Positions 31,546 through 39,777 of a DNA stretch of 64,000 bases are shown here, piece by piece. The stretch is from Deefgea chitinilytica (GTDB taxonomy: Bacteria; Pseudomonadota; Gammaproteobacteria; Burkholderiales; Chitinibacteraceae), in the NCBI RefSeq assembly GCF_016881405.1, contig NZ_WOFE01000002.1, positions 62,001-126,000 of the forward strand, given 5' to 3'. The first letter of the stretch is position 1, and each line of letters starts with the position of its first letter. The translations under genes were made by a program, and so were the position numbers. Below the pieces are notes generated by a model. That model saw only the letters and a list, made by a program, of their open reading frames with translations. It did not search any database and was not told the DNA's origin.

Positions 31546-31559
31546 ATGATCTATATCAA
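31546..31559. promoter_or_regulatory. FNR/Anr-type box upstream of the gbsR-cioAB genes
   Basis: ATGAT-CTAT-ATCAA matches the FNR consensus TTGAT-N4-ATCAA at 9 of 10 fixed positions. Its centre is 39 bases before the ATG at 31592. If the regulator transcript is leaderless, this is close to the -41.5 position of an activator; otherwise the site would repress. Oxygen control is expected for a bd-type oxidase. Confidence 0.45.
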
Positions 31560-31591
31560 ATTTCACAAATTACTGAAAATTCAAAACTTCC

Positions 31592-32152
31592 ATGAACCTC
31601 ACACCACTCGTTCAATCTTTTGTGCTGCACTTTGGCGAAATGGGCAGCCATTGGGGCATTAATCGCACTGTAGGTCAGATGTACGCACTACTGTATGTCA
31701 GTGAAAAACCGCTGAACGCCGACGAAATGGCCGAGACACTGGGTTTTTCGCGCTCGAATGTCAGTATGGGGCTCAAAGAGCTGACCTCATGGCGACTGGT
31801 GAAGTTGCAACACTTACCCGGTGATCGCCGCGAATACTATTCAACGCCCGAAGACGTGTGGGCGATTTTCCAAACACTGGCCGAAGAGCGAAAAAAACGC
31901 GAAGTCGACCCAACACTGACGATGCTACGCGGCGCGCTGCTCGAAAAACCGAGCAATGAGGCCGATCAGCACGCGCAAGCGCGCATGGCTGAAATGCACG
32001 ATTTGATTGACCTAACTACCAGCTGGTTTACCGATATGCAGCGTTTGGATGTCGATACCCTAAAAACCTTGATGAAGCTGGGTTCGCAAGTGCAAAAAAT
32101 TTTAGAGTTTAAACAAAAGCTGTCTTTTAGCCGTTCCGACGATAAGGAATAA
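31592..32152 (+). CDS. GbsR/MarR family transcriptional regulator
   Basis: 186 residues with an N-terminal winged helix: FGEMGSHWGINRTVGQMYALLYVSE and the recognition helix LNADEMAETLGFSRSNVSMGLKELTSW. The C-terminal helices are likely for dimerisation. GbsR-type regulators often control choline/betaine genes, but here the gene is followed by cydA and cydB four bases later, so it probably regulates the oxidase. No Shine-Dalgarno site is visible before the ATG, hinting at a leaderless mRNA. Confidence 0.82.
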   Translation: MNLTPLVQSFVLHFGEMGSHWGINRTVGQMYALLYVSEKPLNADEMAETLGFSRSNVSMGLKELTSWRLVKLQHLPGDRREYYSTPEDVWAIFQTLAEERKKREVDPTLTMLRGALLEKPSNEADQHAQARMAEMHDLIDLTTSWFTDMQRLDVDTLKTLMKLGSQVQKILEFKQKLSFSRSDDKE

Positions 32153-32156
32153 CCTC

Positions 32157-33491
32157 ATGACCCCCGATGTCGCCAGCACCGTACTCGACCCCATTGTTTT
32201 GGCGCGGATTCAGTTCGCCGCCAATATCACCTTCCACATTTTATTTCCAACTATCAGCATCGCGATGGGTTGGATTTTGCTGTTTTTCAAACTGCGTTTT
32301 AACGCCACTGGCGAGCAAAAATGGCAAGAAGCGTATGGCTTTTGGGTGAAGATTTTCGCGCTGACATTTGCGCTAGGCGTGGTCAGTGGCATTACGATGA
32401 GTTTCCAGTTTGGTACCAACTGGCCGGGCTATATGCAAACCGTTGGCAATATCGCCGGTCCTTTACTCGCTTATGAAGTGTTAACCGCCTTTTTCTTAGA
32501 AGCGACTTTTCTCGGCATCATGCTGTTTGGGCAAAAAAAGGTTAGCAATCGCGTCCACACCTTGGCGACTTTACTGGTTGCCGGCGGCACGACCTTGTCG
32601 GCGTTCTGGATTATTGTGCTGAATTCTTGGATGCAAACCCCTAGCGGTTTTGAAATGATTAATGGTCAAGCACATGTGACGAGCTGGCTGGAAGTCATTT
32701 TTAATCCATCGATGCCCTACCGTTTAACCCATATGCTGCTGGCTTCGGGTTTAACGGCGGCATTTTTGGTTGCAGGGGTTTCAGCCTACCGCTGGTTCAT
32801 CGGTCAACGTACTAATGCCGTACTAGCGGCGATGAAAACTGGCGTGGCTTTAGCCGCAGTGCTGATTCCTTTGCAAATTTTGATCGGCGATATGCACGGC
32901 TTAAACACCTTTAAACATCAACCGGCCAAAATCGCCGCGATTGAGGGCATTTGGGAAACTGAGCGTGGCGCACCGCTCTTGCTATTTGCGCTACCGAATG
33001 CCGAAACACGCAGCAATGATTTTGCGATTGGCATTCCGAAAGTGACTAGCTTGATCTTGACGCACGATTTGAATGGCGAAATTCGCGGCCTCAATGAATT
33101 TGCCGAGCATCCCCCTGTGGCCAAGGTCTTTTGGAGTTTCCGCGTGATGGTTGGCGTTGGCATGTTGATGCTGCTAACCAGCTGGCTCGCCGCATGGCAA
33201 TTGCGCCGTACCAATACCTTGTCGCCTTTGGTGAATAAAGTATTGATTGGCATGACATTTAGCGGCTGGGTGGCGACCGTTGCGGGCTGGTATGTCACCG
33301 AAATCGGGCGACAGCCCTGGCTGGTGCAAGGCGTATTGCTGACTAAAGACGCCGCTTCACATGTCGGCAGCGGGATGATTTTGAGTACCTTACTGATGTA
33401 TCTGGCGCTATATGTGTTCTTGCTGGTTTCTTATGTTTCAGTGGTGTTTTATCTAGCCAAAAAAGCAGGCCAGCCTGCTGCGGAGCACTAA
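32157..33491 (+). CDS. cydA: Cytochrome bd / cyanide-insensitive ubiquinol oxidase subunit I
   Basis: 444 residues with about nine helices. The start RIQFAANITFHILFPTISIAMGW carries the haem b-595 His ligand, and GRQPWLVQG (~390) is the family motif. It is shorter than the E. coli CydA (522 residues) because the Q-loop is short, as in cyanide-insensitive (CioA) oxidases of Pseudomonas. It reduces oxygen with ubiquinol and does not pump protons. AAGGA lies upstream, and cydB follows one base after its stop. Confidence 0.9.
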   Translation: MTPDVASTVLDPIVLARIQFAANITFHILFPTISIAMGWILLFFKLRFNATGEQKWQEAYGFWVKIFALTFALGVVSGITMSFQFGTNWPGYMQTVGNIAGPLLAYEVLTAFFLEATFLGIMLFGQKKVSNRVHTLATLLVAGGTTLSAFWIIVLNSWMQTPSGFEMINGQAHVTSWLEVIFNPSMPYRLTHMLLASGLTAAFLVAGVSAYRWFIGQRTNAVLAAMKTGVALAAVLIPLQILIGDMHGLNTFKHQPAKIAAIEGIWETERGAPLLLFALPNAETRSNDFAIGIPKVTSLILTHDLNGEIRGLNEFAEHPPVAKVFWSFRVMVGVGMLMLLTSWLAAWQLRRTNTLSPLVNKVLIGMTFSGWVATVAGWYVTEIGRQPWLVQGVLLTKDAASHVGSGMILSTLLMYLALYVFLLVSYVSVVFYLAKKAGQPAAEH

Positions 33492-33492
33492 A

Positions 33493-34518
33493 ATGTTCAA
33501 TGACATAGATTTAGCCTACTGGCTACCAGTGATTTTTGCTGCGCTCATGGTGGTATCGATGTTCGCCTACGTCATTCTCGATGGGTATGACCTTGGTGTC
33601 GGTATTTTACTTGAGCTAGAGAAAGATACATCAGAGAAAGATAAAATGATCGCCTCGATTGGGCCATTTTGGGATGCGAATGAAACATGGCTAGTGCTGG
33701 GAGTTGGCCTATTGCTGGTTGCCTTCCCTCTGGCGCATGGCATCATTTTGGGCGAATTGTATTTGCCCGTCGCGCTGATGTTGCTCGGACTCATTTTACG
33801 CGGCGTTGCGTTTGATTTTCGCGTCAAAGCCAAAGCGCATCACCAAGCAATGTGGAATACGCTGTTTTTCGTCGGCTCACTCCTTGCTGCCGTATCGCAA
33901 GGCGTAATGCTCGGTCGCTACATCACGGGCTTTGCCGAGGGCTGGGGCGCATGGGCGTTTGCGCTCTTGGTGGGTTTAAGTTTAGCCGCTGCCTACGCGC
34001 TGCTCGGTGCGGGTTGGTTAATGATCAAATCGACCGGTGCACTACAAATGCGTGCCGTGCGCTGGGCGCAGTTTAGCCTTGGCTTCGCCGCGCTAGCTAC
34101 GGTGCTGGTATCGGTCGCTACGCCATGGATCAGCCCTAGGGTATTTGAGTTATGGTTTTCAGTGCCGAATGTCTTTTTACTTGCGCCAGTGCCGATTTTT
34201 ACCGCCGTTTTATTTGTCGTCATCGCTTATAGCCTGCCGCGAATTGCCGCGCGCCAAGCACAAGGCAATGATCGCTGGTGCTGGCTACCGTTCGCTGCGA
34301 CTGTCGGCATCGTGTTACTAGCGTTTTTTGGCTTGGTATTCAGTATTTTTCCGCATCTGGTCATCGACCAGCTCACTATCTGGCAAGCGGCTAGCAGCCC
34401 AGAGGCTTTATCAATTATCTTGGCTGGTGCAGCGATTGTGCTGCCAACGATTTTCGCTTACACAATTTACTCTTACCGAGTGTTCTGGGGTAAGGCGGGT
34501 GAATTGAGCTATCAATAG
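33493..34518 (+). CDS. cydB: Cytochrome bd / cyanide-insensitive ubiquinol oxidase subunit II
   Basis: 341 residues with about eight helices and the subunit II pattern YVILDGYDLGVGILL near residue 26 and FWDANETWLV near 58. It pairs with the subunit I gene just upstream (one base apart). The usual small CydX/CydY gene was not seen after it. A strong terminator follows at 34541. Confidence 0.9.
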   Translation: MFNDIDLAYWLPVIFAALMVVSMFAYVILDGYDLGVGILLELEKDTSEKDKMIASIGPFWDANETWLVLGVGLLLVAFPLAHGIILGELYLPVALMLLGLILRGVAFDFRVKAKAHHQAMWNTLFFVGSLLAAVSQGVMLGRYITGFAEGWGAWAFALLVGLSLAAAYALLGAGWLMIKSTGALQMRAVRWAQFSLGFAALATVLVSVATPWISPRVFELWFSVPNVFLLAPVPIFTAVLFVVIAYSLPRIAARQAQGNDRWCWLPFAATVGIVLLAFFGLVFSIFPHLVIDQLTIWQAASSPEALSIILAGAAIVLPTIFAYTIYSYRVFWGKAGELSYQ

Positions 34519-34540
34519 TCGTGTGCAATCTTTGATTTTT

Positions 34541-34567
34541 AAAAGGCGATCTCTGATCGCCTTTTTT
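34541..34567 (+). terminator. Terminator of the gbsR-cydAB operon
   Basis: AAAAGGCGATC (34541-34551), loop TCT, GATCGCCTTTT (34555-34565) gives an 11-bp stem with a run of six T. It ends transcription 23 bases after cydB. Confidence 0.92.
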
Positions 34568-34690
34568 GCGCACTCTTTTGAAGCAGACGCAATAGACTGA
34601 CACGTTGCGTTGATGCGACGTGAGCAATGCGTAAACATTCAGGATGATTCAACGGCTGATATGATGACTTTTTATTGAACTGACCGCGCT

Positions 34691-35170
34691 ATGGATCACG
34701 AAATCACACAAACCGTACTGCAGCAGCACCCCAATTTAAAAGTACGTTTCTTGCTCAGTAAAATTTTGAAATACCAGCAGTACAGCCAAACCAAGAGCAA
34801 AAATCTCAAACGCACCACTTATTGCCTCAAATTCTCGATGCTGGCACTGGCCACGGCGACCACGATTGTACTGGGCTTGGATGTCGCCGGACTGCAACCG
34901 CACGCCAAAAACATTGCGCTGGTGCTTGGTGCGATCATGACGTTTCTAGGTGGAATTGCTAGCTTTTTAAATATCGAAGAATATTGGATGCGCAATAACG
35001 CGACCAATCTACGCTTGAAGTCAATTCGTGATCGACTGATTTATCTTACTGGCGATCTGCAAGAGATTGAAGACGCGACCTTACAATCCATCATCAACGA
35101 CTATCACGCGATTACAGAAAGCAATATTCACTATTGGTACGAAGCGATCAGCGAACGGCAAGGTGCCTAA
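34691..35170 (+). CDS. SLATT domain membrane protein
   Basis: 159 residues with two neighbouring membrane helices (~47-67 and ~72-94, LKFSMLALATATTIVLGLDV and NIALVLGAIMTFLGGIASFLN), a charged loop, and a C-terminal amphipathic helix region. This is the SLATT layout (two-transmembrane, found in nucleotide-signalling defence systems, also called DUF4231 relatives) and such proteins are predicted pore-forming effectors. The typical partner, a cGAS/DncV-like nucleotidyltransferase, is not here. The DUF1353 gene follows at once, its ATG right after the TAA, so both are co-expressed. Confidence 0.65.
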   Translation: MDHEITQTVLQQHPNLKVRFLLSKILKYQQYSQTKSKNLKRTTYCLKFSMLALATATTIVLGLDVAGLQPHAKNIALVLGAIMTFLGGIASFLNIEEYWMRNNATNLRLKSIRDRLIYLTGDLQEIEDATLQSIINDYHAITESNIHYWYEAISERQGA

Positions 35171-35632
35171 ATGCAGCTGCTCTATAAAAAACGCCGCACA
35201 TACAAATACACTTTAGCCGCACCGTATTGCTTTGAAACCAAATGGAAAGAAGTACCAGAGCTAAATACCCCATATATCGAGCTCAAAGCTAATGGCTCAC
35301 TGCAAATTAAAACGGCGTATTCTTGGGATGGCGCAAGTGGCCCGATGCCGGATTTAGCCAGCATTATGCGGGCATCCTTGATTCATGATGCGCTCTACCA
35401 ACTCATGCGTGAACAACATTTACCTGCCAGCTACCGTAAAGCGGCTGATCGACTGTTGCTCAATACTTGCCTCGCCGATGGCATGAATTCAGTGTTGGCG
35501 CATTGGGTATATGCATGCGTTCGCTGCTTTGCCCAGCGCTATATCAAAAATGAGGTCATTGCGTTCACACCGCCAACGACCTACCCTAGCCCATCCACAA
35601 CCGAACAATGCACGCTGACTCAGTCAGAGTAA
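35171..35632 (+). CDS. DUF1353 family protein
   Basis: 153 residues with the DUF1353 pattern: KTAYSWDGASGPMPDLASIM (~48-67) and SLIHDALYQLMREQHLP (~71-87), then RKAADRLLLNTCLADG. DUF1353 is found in phage and mobile-element genomes and is suspected to be a hydrolase; no activity is proven. Here it is stitched to a SLATT gene with zero bases between, which suggests a two-gene toxin or defence unit, or a phage-derived remnant. Confidence 0.65.
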   Translation: MQLLYKKRRTYKYTLAAPYCFETKWKEVPELNTPYIELKANGSLQIKTAYSWDGASGPMPDLASIMRASLIHDALYQLMREQHLPASYRKAADRLLLNTCLADGMNSVLAHWVYACVRCFAQRYIKNEVIAFTPPTTYPSPSTTEQCTLTQSE

Positions 35633-36129
35633 ATAAGTCATGTCCGCGCAGTAAAGTTAAATCGTAAGATGAACTCAGATCGATTGAGGTTTGCTTGGTC
35701 TACCGGGTTTGTGCGAATTTTGTCCTAAGACAAAGTACACAGCGTGCCCATTAATTATGCAAAGTGAACATTGGCTAACGCAGCAGCAAACCCTAGGGAG
35801 TACCCATACTCAGTTTTATGCCAATTTGCTTTAGCAAGATGACTAAATTACGCGAAAATTAATCCAAGTTAAGTCAAACTCCCCCACACCAGTCATAATC
35901 TTCAGTACGATTGAAGCAGGCTTGTTCGCTGCCTTTGGTATTAATCTTGGAAGAAAACAAGACATAAAATGGTAGTTTAGCTTATTCTCAGCGAGAGCGT
36001 TGTCTCATAGCAGCAGGCTCAAAATATGCGCCTCTCAGCGCAGTTAAATACCAAGCATCAACAGCATCTGGTACACAGTTCAACAAAATTTGAATCATTT
36101 TTCATCATCTCGCCCGTAAAGGAATTGAA
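35633..36129. other. 497-base region with no recognised gene
   Basis: It separates the DUF1353 gene from the P-type ATPase gene. I see no coding frame longer than about 60 codons. A short TTGTC/GACAA hairpin lies near 35722-35735 and the 3' end probably holds the ATPase promoter. Confidence 0.55.
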
Positions 36130-38844
36130 ATGGATCAGACTCCTCCCTCTGCTAAGGATGCCGTTGCTTGGCACGCACTGCCTTGTGACGATGCGCTCAA
36201 ACAACTCAATAGCAATAGCGAACAAGGCCTGAGCGCAAATGAAGCAGCCAGCCGACTCAAAACCCACGGCCTTAATTTATTACCTACCGGTAAAAAACAA
36301 AGCGCATTCATGCGGTTTGTACTGCAATTTAATAATGTGTTGGTCTACGTGCTGCTCGGCGCGGCCATTCTCAAGTTTGCCTTGGGATTGTGGCTCGATG
36401 CATCGATTATTTTAGCCGTGGTCTTTCTAAATTCATTGCTTGGCTTTTTACAGGAAGGCAAGGCAGCGCAAGCGCTCGAATCGATTAGCAAAATGCTCTC
36501 TGCCGATGCGCGCACCTTGCGCGATGGTGATGCGCGGATGATTCCAGCCGAAACGCTGGTGCCTGGCGATATCGTCTTGCTTGAATCCGGCGATAAAGTG
36601 CCAGCCGATTTGCGCTTGATCGATGTAAAAAACCTACGCACCGAAGAGGCCGCACTGACTGGCGAATCGGTTCCTGCCGATAAAACATCCGATGCCGTTG
36701 CCGCCAATGCGACCGTAGGCGACCGAGAAAGCATGGTATTTTCGGGCACAATGGTCGTTTCAGGCCGCGCCACTGGCGTAGTGGTAGCAACCGGTAGTAA
36801 TACCGAACTGGGCCGGATTAATCAGCTACTGGCCAACGTCAACACATTAGAGACTCCCCTCATTCGTCAAATTGAAAACTTTGGCTACAAAATCACCGCC
36901 ACCATCGCGGTGATTGCAGTGTTTGTTTTTATTTTTGCATTTTGGATCCGCGAGATGGCCTTGGTCGACGTCTTCCAAGCCGTGATTGGTATAGCCGTTT
37001 CTGTGATTCCTGAAGGTTTACCTGCCATCATCACGATTACGCTGGCGATTGGTGTACAGCGTATGGCGCAGCGCAACTCAATCATTCGCCGACTGCCTGC
37101 AGTGGAAACATTGGGCTCGGTATCGCGGATTTGTTCGGATAAAACGGGTACGCTAACCCTAATGGAAATGATGGTAGTGTCCGCAGTCACTGCCGAAGCC
37201 AAATACAAAGTGAGTGGGAATGGCTACGCGCCAGAAGGTCAAATTACTAAAGACGGCACAACACTAAGCCAAGACAGCGTACTTGATCTGGTCGGCCGCG
37301 TTTCGATGCTGTGTAACGATGCTGAAATTCATCAAGTTGATGGCTCCTGGAAAGTGGAAGGCGATCCAACCGAAGGTGCACTATACCCATTTGCCAATAA
37401 AATTGGCCTGACTCGCGCGACTGAGCAAGCCAACTACAAGCGCGTTGATTCGATTCCATTTGAATCAGAACATCGCTTTATGGCAACGCTCAATGAAGAT
37501 GCTAACGGCCAGCAAATGCTATTGGTCAAAGGCGCACCCGAAGTGATTCTGGCGCATTGTAGTCATCAACAACTGCAAAGTGGCGAGATTGTACCGCTCG
37601 ATTTGGCCTACTTTAGCGCAGCATCTGATGAGCTCGCGGGTCAAGGCGAGCGCGTCTTGGGCTTGGCTTGGATTCAGCAACCACAAGGGCTGAATGTGGG
37701 TAGCCTAAGCGCTGCTGATCTACCGAAAAACTTGGTCTTACTTAGCCTAATTGGTTTACTCGATCCGCCACGCAAAGAAGCCATCGAGGCGATTAAAGAA
37801 TGCCACGCTGGTGGTATCCGCGTGACGATGATTACCGGTGACCATAAAATCACTGCCGCAGCGATTGCCAAAATGCTCGGCATTGGCGATGGCAAAACGG
37901 CGATGGAAGGCATTGAAGTCGAAAAACTCAGCGCCGAAGAGCTGCGTGAGCGCGTTAAAACCGTCGATGTGTTTGCCCGATCTAGCCCAGAGCACAAGCT
38001 GCGCTTAGTGGAGGCAATTCAAGCCAATGGCCAAATTGTGGCGATGACCGGTGATGGCGTGAACGATGCACCCGCACTGAAAAAAGCCGACATTGGCGTT
38101 GCAATGGGGATTAAAGGCACTGAAGTCACCAAAGAAGCCGCCGAAATGGTGCTGGCAGATGACAACTTTGCCTCGATCAGCGCCGCAGTCAAAGAAGGCC
38201 GTACGGTCTACAACAATATCGAAAAAGCGATTTTGTTCTTGCTGCCGACCAACTTTGCGCAAGGCGCCGTCATTATGGCCGCCATTTTCTTGGGCTTCAC
38301 GATGCCAATCACCACGCCACAAATTTTGTGGGTGAATATGATTACGTCGGTGGCACTCGGTTTGGTGTGTGCCTTCGAGCCGCATGAAAAAGGTGTGATG
38401 CTGCAACAACCACGCGCAGTGGATCGCCCACTATTGAATGCGTTTGGCTTGTGGCGTGTGATTTTTATTGGCTCTTCCCTCGTCGCCTACACACTGTGGG
38501 CTTTCTTCTGGATGAAAGGCCAAGGCGCATCAGATCCACTGGCGCGCACAGTTGCGGTCAATGCCATCACGATAGGCCAGTGTTTCTATCTGCTCAACAG
38601 CCGTTATTTGATCGACAGCTCAATTTCAATCAAAGCGCATCTCGAAAACCAATATCTACCGATGGGGATTGGTGCGGTGCTGGTCTTGCAATTGCTGTTT
38701 ACGTATTTCGCGCCACTGCAAGCGATCTTTGATACTGAAGCGATGCCGATGTATGCGTGGCCGATGTTGTTCGCAGGCGGATTGGTATTCTTCTTCTTTG
38801 TTGAAGCAGAAAAACTGATTATGCGGCTCAAGCGTAAAGCCTAA
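36130..38844 (+). CDS. P-type (P2) cation-transporting ATPase
   Basis: 904 residues, with the full P2-type set: actuator TGES (~178), phosphorylation site DKTGTLT (~337), nucleotide-binding KGAPE (~463), hinge TGDGVND (~640) and ten membrane helices (two pairs N-terminal, six C-terminal). It resembles PMR1/PacL-type calcium or PacL/Na+ pumps rather than MgtA. Its ion is uncertain. AAAGGA precedes the ATG. A 7-bp hairpin with T7 follows (38872-38906). It is transcribed alone. Confidence 0.85.
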   Translation: MDQTPPSAKDAVAWHALPCDDALKQLNSNSEQGLSANEAASRLKTHGLNLLPTGKKQSAFMRFVLQFNNVLVYVLLGAAILKFALGLWLDASIILAVVFLNSLLGFLQEGKAAQALESISKMLSADARTLRDGDARMIPAETLVPGDIVLLESGDKVPADLRLIDVKNLRTEEAALTGESVPADKTSDAVAANATVGDRESMVFSGTMVVSGRATGVVVATGSNTELGRINQLLANVNTLETPLIRQIENFGYKITATIAVIAVFVFIFAFWIREMALVDVFQAVIGIAVSVIPEGLPAIITITLAIGVQRMAQRNSIIRRLPAVETLGSVSRICSDKTGTLTLMEMMVVSAVTAEAKYKVSGNGYAPEGQITKDGTTLSQDSVLDLVGRVSMLCNDAEIHQVDGSWKVEGDPTEGALYPFANKIGLTRATEQANYKRVDSIPFESEHRFMATLNEDANGQQMLLVKGAPEVILAHCSHQQLQSGEIVPLDLAYFSAASDELAGQGERVLGLAWIQQPQGLNVGSLSAADLPKNLVLLSLIGLLDPPRKEAIEAIKECHAGGIRVTMITGDHKITAAAIAKMLGIGDGKTAMEGIEVEKLSAEELRERVKTVDVFARSSPEHKLRLVEAIQANGQIVAMTGDGVNDAPALKKADIGVAMGIKGTEVTKEAAEMVLADDNFASISAAVKEGRTVYNNIEKAILFLLPTNFAQGAVIMAAIFLGFTMPITTPQILWVNMITSVALGLVCAFEPHEKGVMLQQPRAVDRPLLNAFGLWRVIFIGSSLVAYTLWAFFWMKGQGASDPLARTVAVNAITIGQCFYLLNSRYLIDSSISIKAHLENQYLPMGIGAVLVLQLLFTYFAPLQAIFDTEAMPMYAWPMLFAGGLVFFFFVEAEKLIMRLKRKA

Positions 38845-38871
38845 TTACTCCACTCAAAATCTTATAGGTTC

Positions 38872-38906
38872 ATCTTACACACGAAAAGTAAGATCAGCGT
38901 TTTTTT
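38872..38906 (+). terminator. Terminator after the P-type ATPase gene
   Basis: ATCTTAC (38872-38878) and GTAAGAT (38888-38894) form a 7-bp hairpin, followed after five bases by seven T. Modest strength. Confidence 0.5.
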
Positions 38907-38960
38907 ACACGCTCTTTTCTGTGTGTCGTAGCAAAAAACTATTTCTCGAAAAGAATAAAA

Positions 38961-38992
38961 AATGGGTTACAACCGTTAAGCTGTAACCCATT
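38961..38992 (-). terminator. Terminator downstream of tRNA-Pro
   Basis: AATGGGTTACA (38961-38971) and TGTAACCCATT (38982-38992) form a perfect 11-bp stem. On the minus strand it is followed by TTTTTATT, so it should end the tRNA-Pro transcript. Confidence 0.8.
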
Positions 38993-39000
38993 GATTTTAT

Positions 39001-39077
39001 TGGTCGGAATAGCGGGATTCGAACTCGCGACCCCTTGCACCCCATGCAAGTGCGCTACCAGGCTGCGCCATATTCCG
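39001..39077 (-). tRNA. tRNA-Pro (anticodon GGG)
   Basis: A 77-base cloverleaf with CCA encoded: 7-bp acceptor stem CGGAATA/TATTCCG, D arm GCGCAGCCTGGTAGCGC, anticodon stem CTTGC/GCAAG with loop ATGGGGT (anticodon GGG), and T arm CGAGTTCGAATCCCG. It reads CCC (and CCU by wobble) proline codons. Confidence 0.96.
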
Positions 39078-39104
39078 AGAGGGTAAATTCTATCCTAAAG
39101 CAGC

Positions 39105-39473
39105 TTACTGTTCAAGCCAAGAAAGTAAGTCTTCTAGCTCGTGGCGCAATTCCGTCAGACTCACTTCACCATCAGCATATTCGCCCATCGTGACAGCGCT
39201 ACTGCCTAGTTGATTACGTGCACCACTAATAGTAAAACCTTGCTCGTACAACAAACCTCGAATTCGCCGCACCAGCAACACTTCATGGTGCTGATAGTAG
39301 CGACGATTGCCGCGTCGTTTTACTGGCTTTAACTGTGTAAATTCTTGCTCCCAATAACGTAAAACATGCGGTTTTACGCCGCACAAATCGCTCACTTCAC
39401 CGATGGTGAAGTAGCGTTTTGCGGGGATTGAGGGCAGTTCACTGGTTGGAATAACGCTGCTGGAGTTTTGCAT
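39105..39473 (-). CDS. MerR family transcriptional regulator
   Basis: 122 residues from ATG 39473. The MerR helix-turn-helix begins [25 protein letters not shown], followed by the RRGNRRYYQ wing. The C-terminal part is short, without the metal-binding cysteines of MerR/CueR, so it belongs to the small group linked to ihfA in many proteobacteria; its signal is unknown. It overlaps the 3' end of ihfA by 35 bases, suggesting coupled translation. Confidence 0.85.
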   Translation of the reverse strand: MQNSSSVIPTSELPSIPAKRYFTIGEVSDLCGVKPHVLRYWEQEFTQLKPVKRRGNRRYYQHHEVLLVRRIRGLLYEQGFTISGARNQLGSSAVTMGEYADGEVSLTELRHELEDLLSWLEQ

Positions 39474-39777
39474 AGTGAATTTCAACCATTCCCTTCAGCT
39501 TTTGACTTGCGTGAAATGTAACCACTCGACGGGCAGAGATTGGAATCTCTTCACCTGTTTTTGGGTTACGACCCGGACGCTGCGGTTTGTCGCGCAACTG
39601 AAAGTTACCAAAGCCAGATAGTTTTACTGTATCGCCTTCAGCTAAAGAGAGACGGACTTCGTCAAAAAATGACTCAACCATATCTTTTGCTTCACGTTTA
39701 TTCAAACCCACTTTGTCGAACAACATATCGGCAAGGTCAGCTTTTGTTAATGTTAATGTGCTAGTTTCGTACTGCAT
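39439..39777 (-). CDS. ihfA: Integration host factor subunit alpha
   Basis: 112 residues from ATG 39777, the usual IhfA start ([20 protein letters not shown]); its ATG overlaps the stop of pheT (TAATG). The fold of HU/IHF proteins is clear, with [27 protein letters not shown] as the DNA-bending arm. It pairs with IhfB to bend DNA and affects transcription, replication and recombination. The order pheT-ihfA is conserved in proteobacteria. Confidence 0.95.
   Translation of the reverse strand: MQYETSTLTLTKADLADMLFDKVGLNKREAKDMVESFFDEVRLSLAEGDTVKLSGFGNFQLRDKPQRPGRNPKTGEEIPISARRVVTFHASQKLKGMVEIHYAKLQQRYSNQ

Noticed and set aside
34519-34690. Small cydX-type gene after cydB
   Set aside because: The terminator follows cydB after 22 bases, and no short membrane ORF fits between them.
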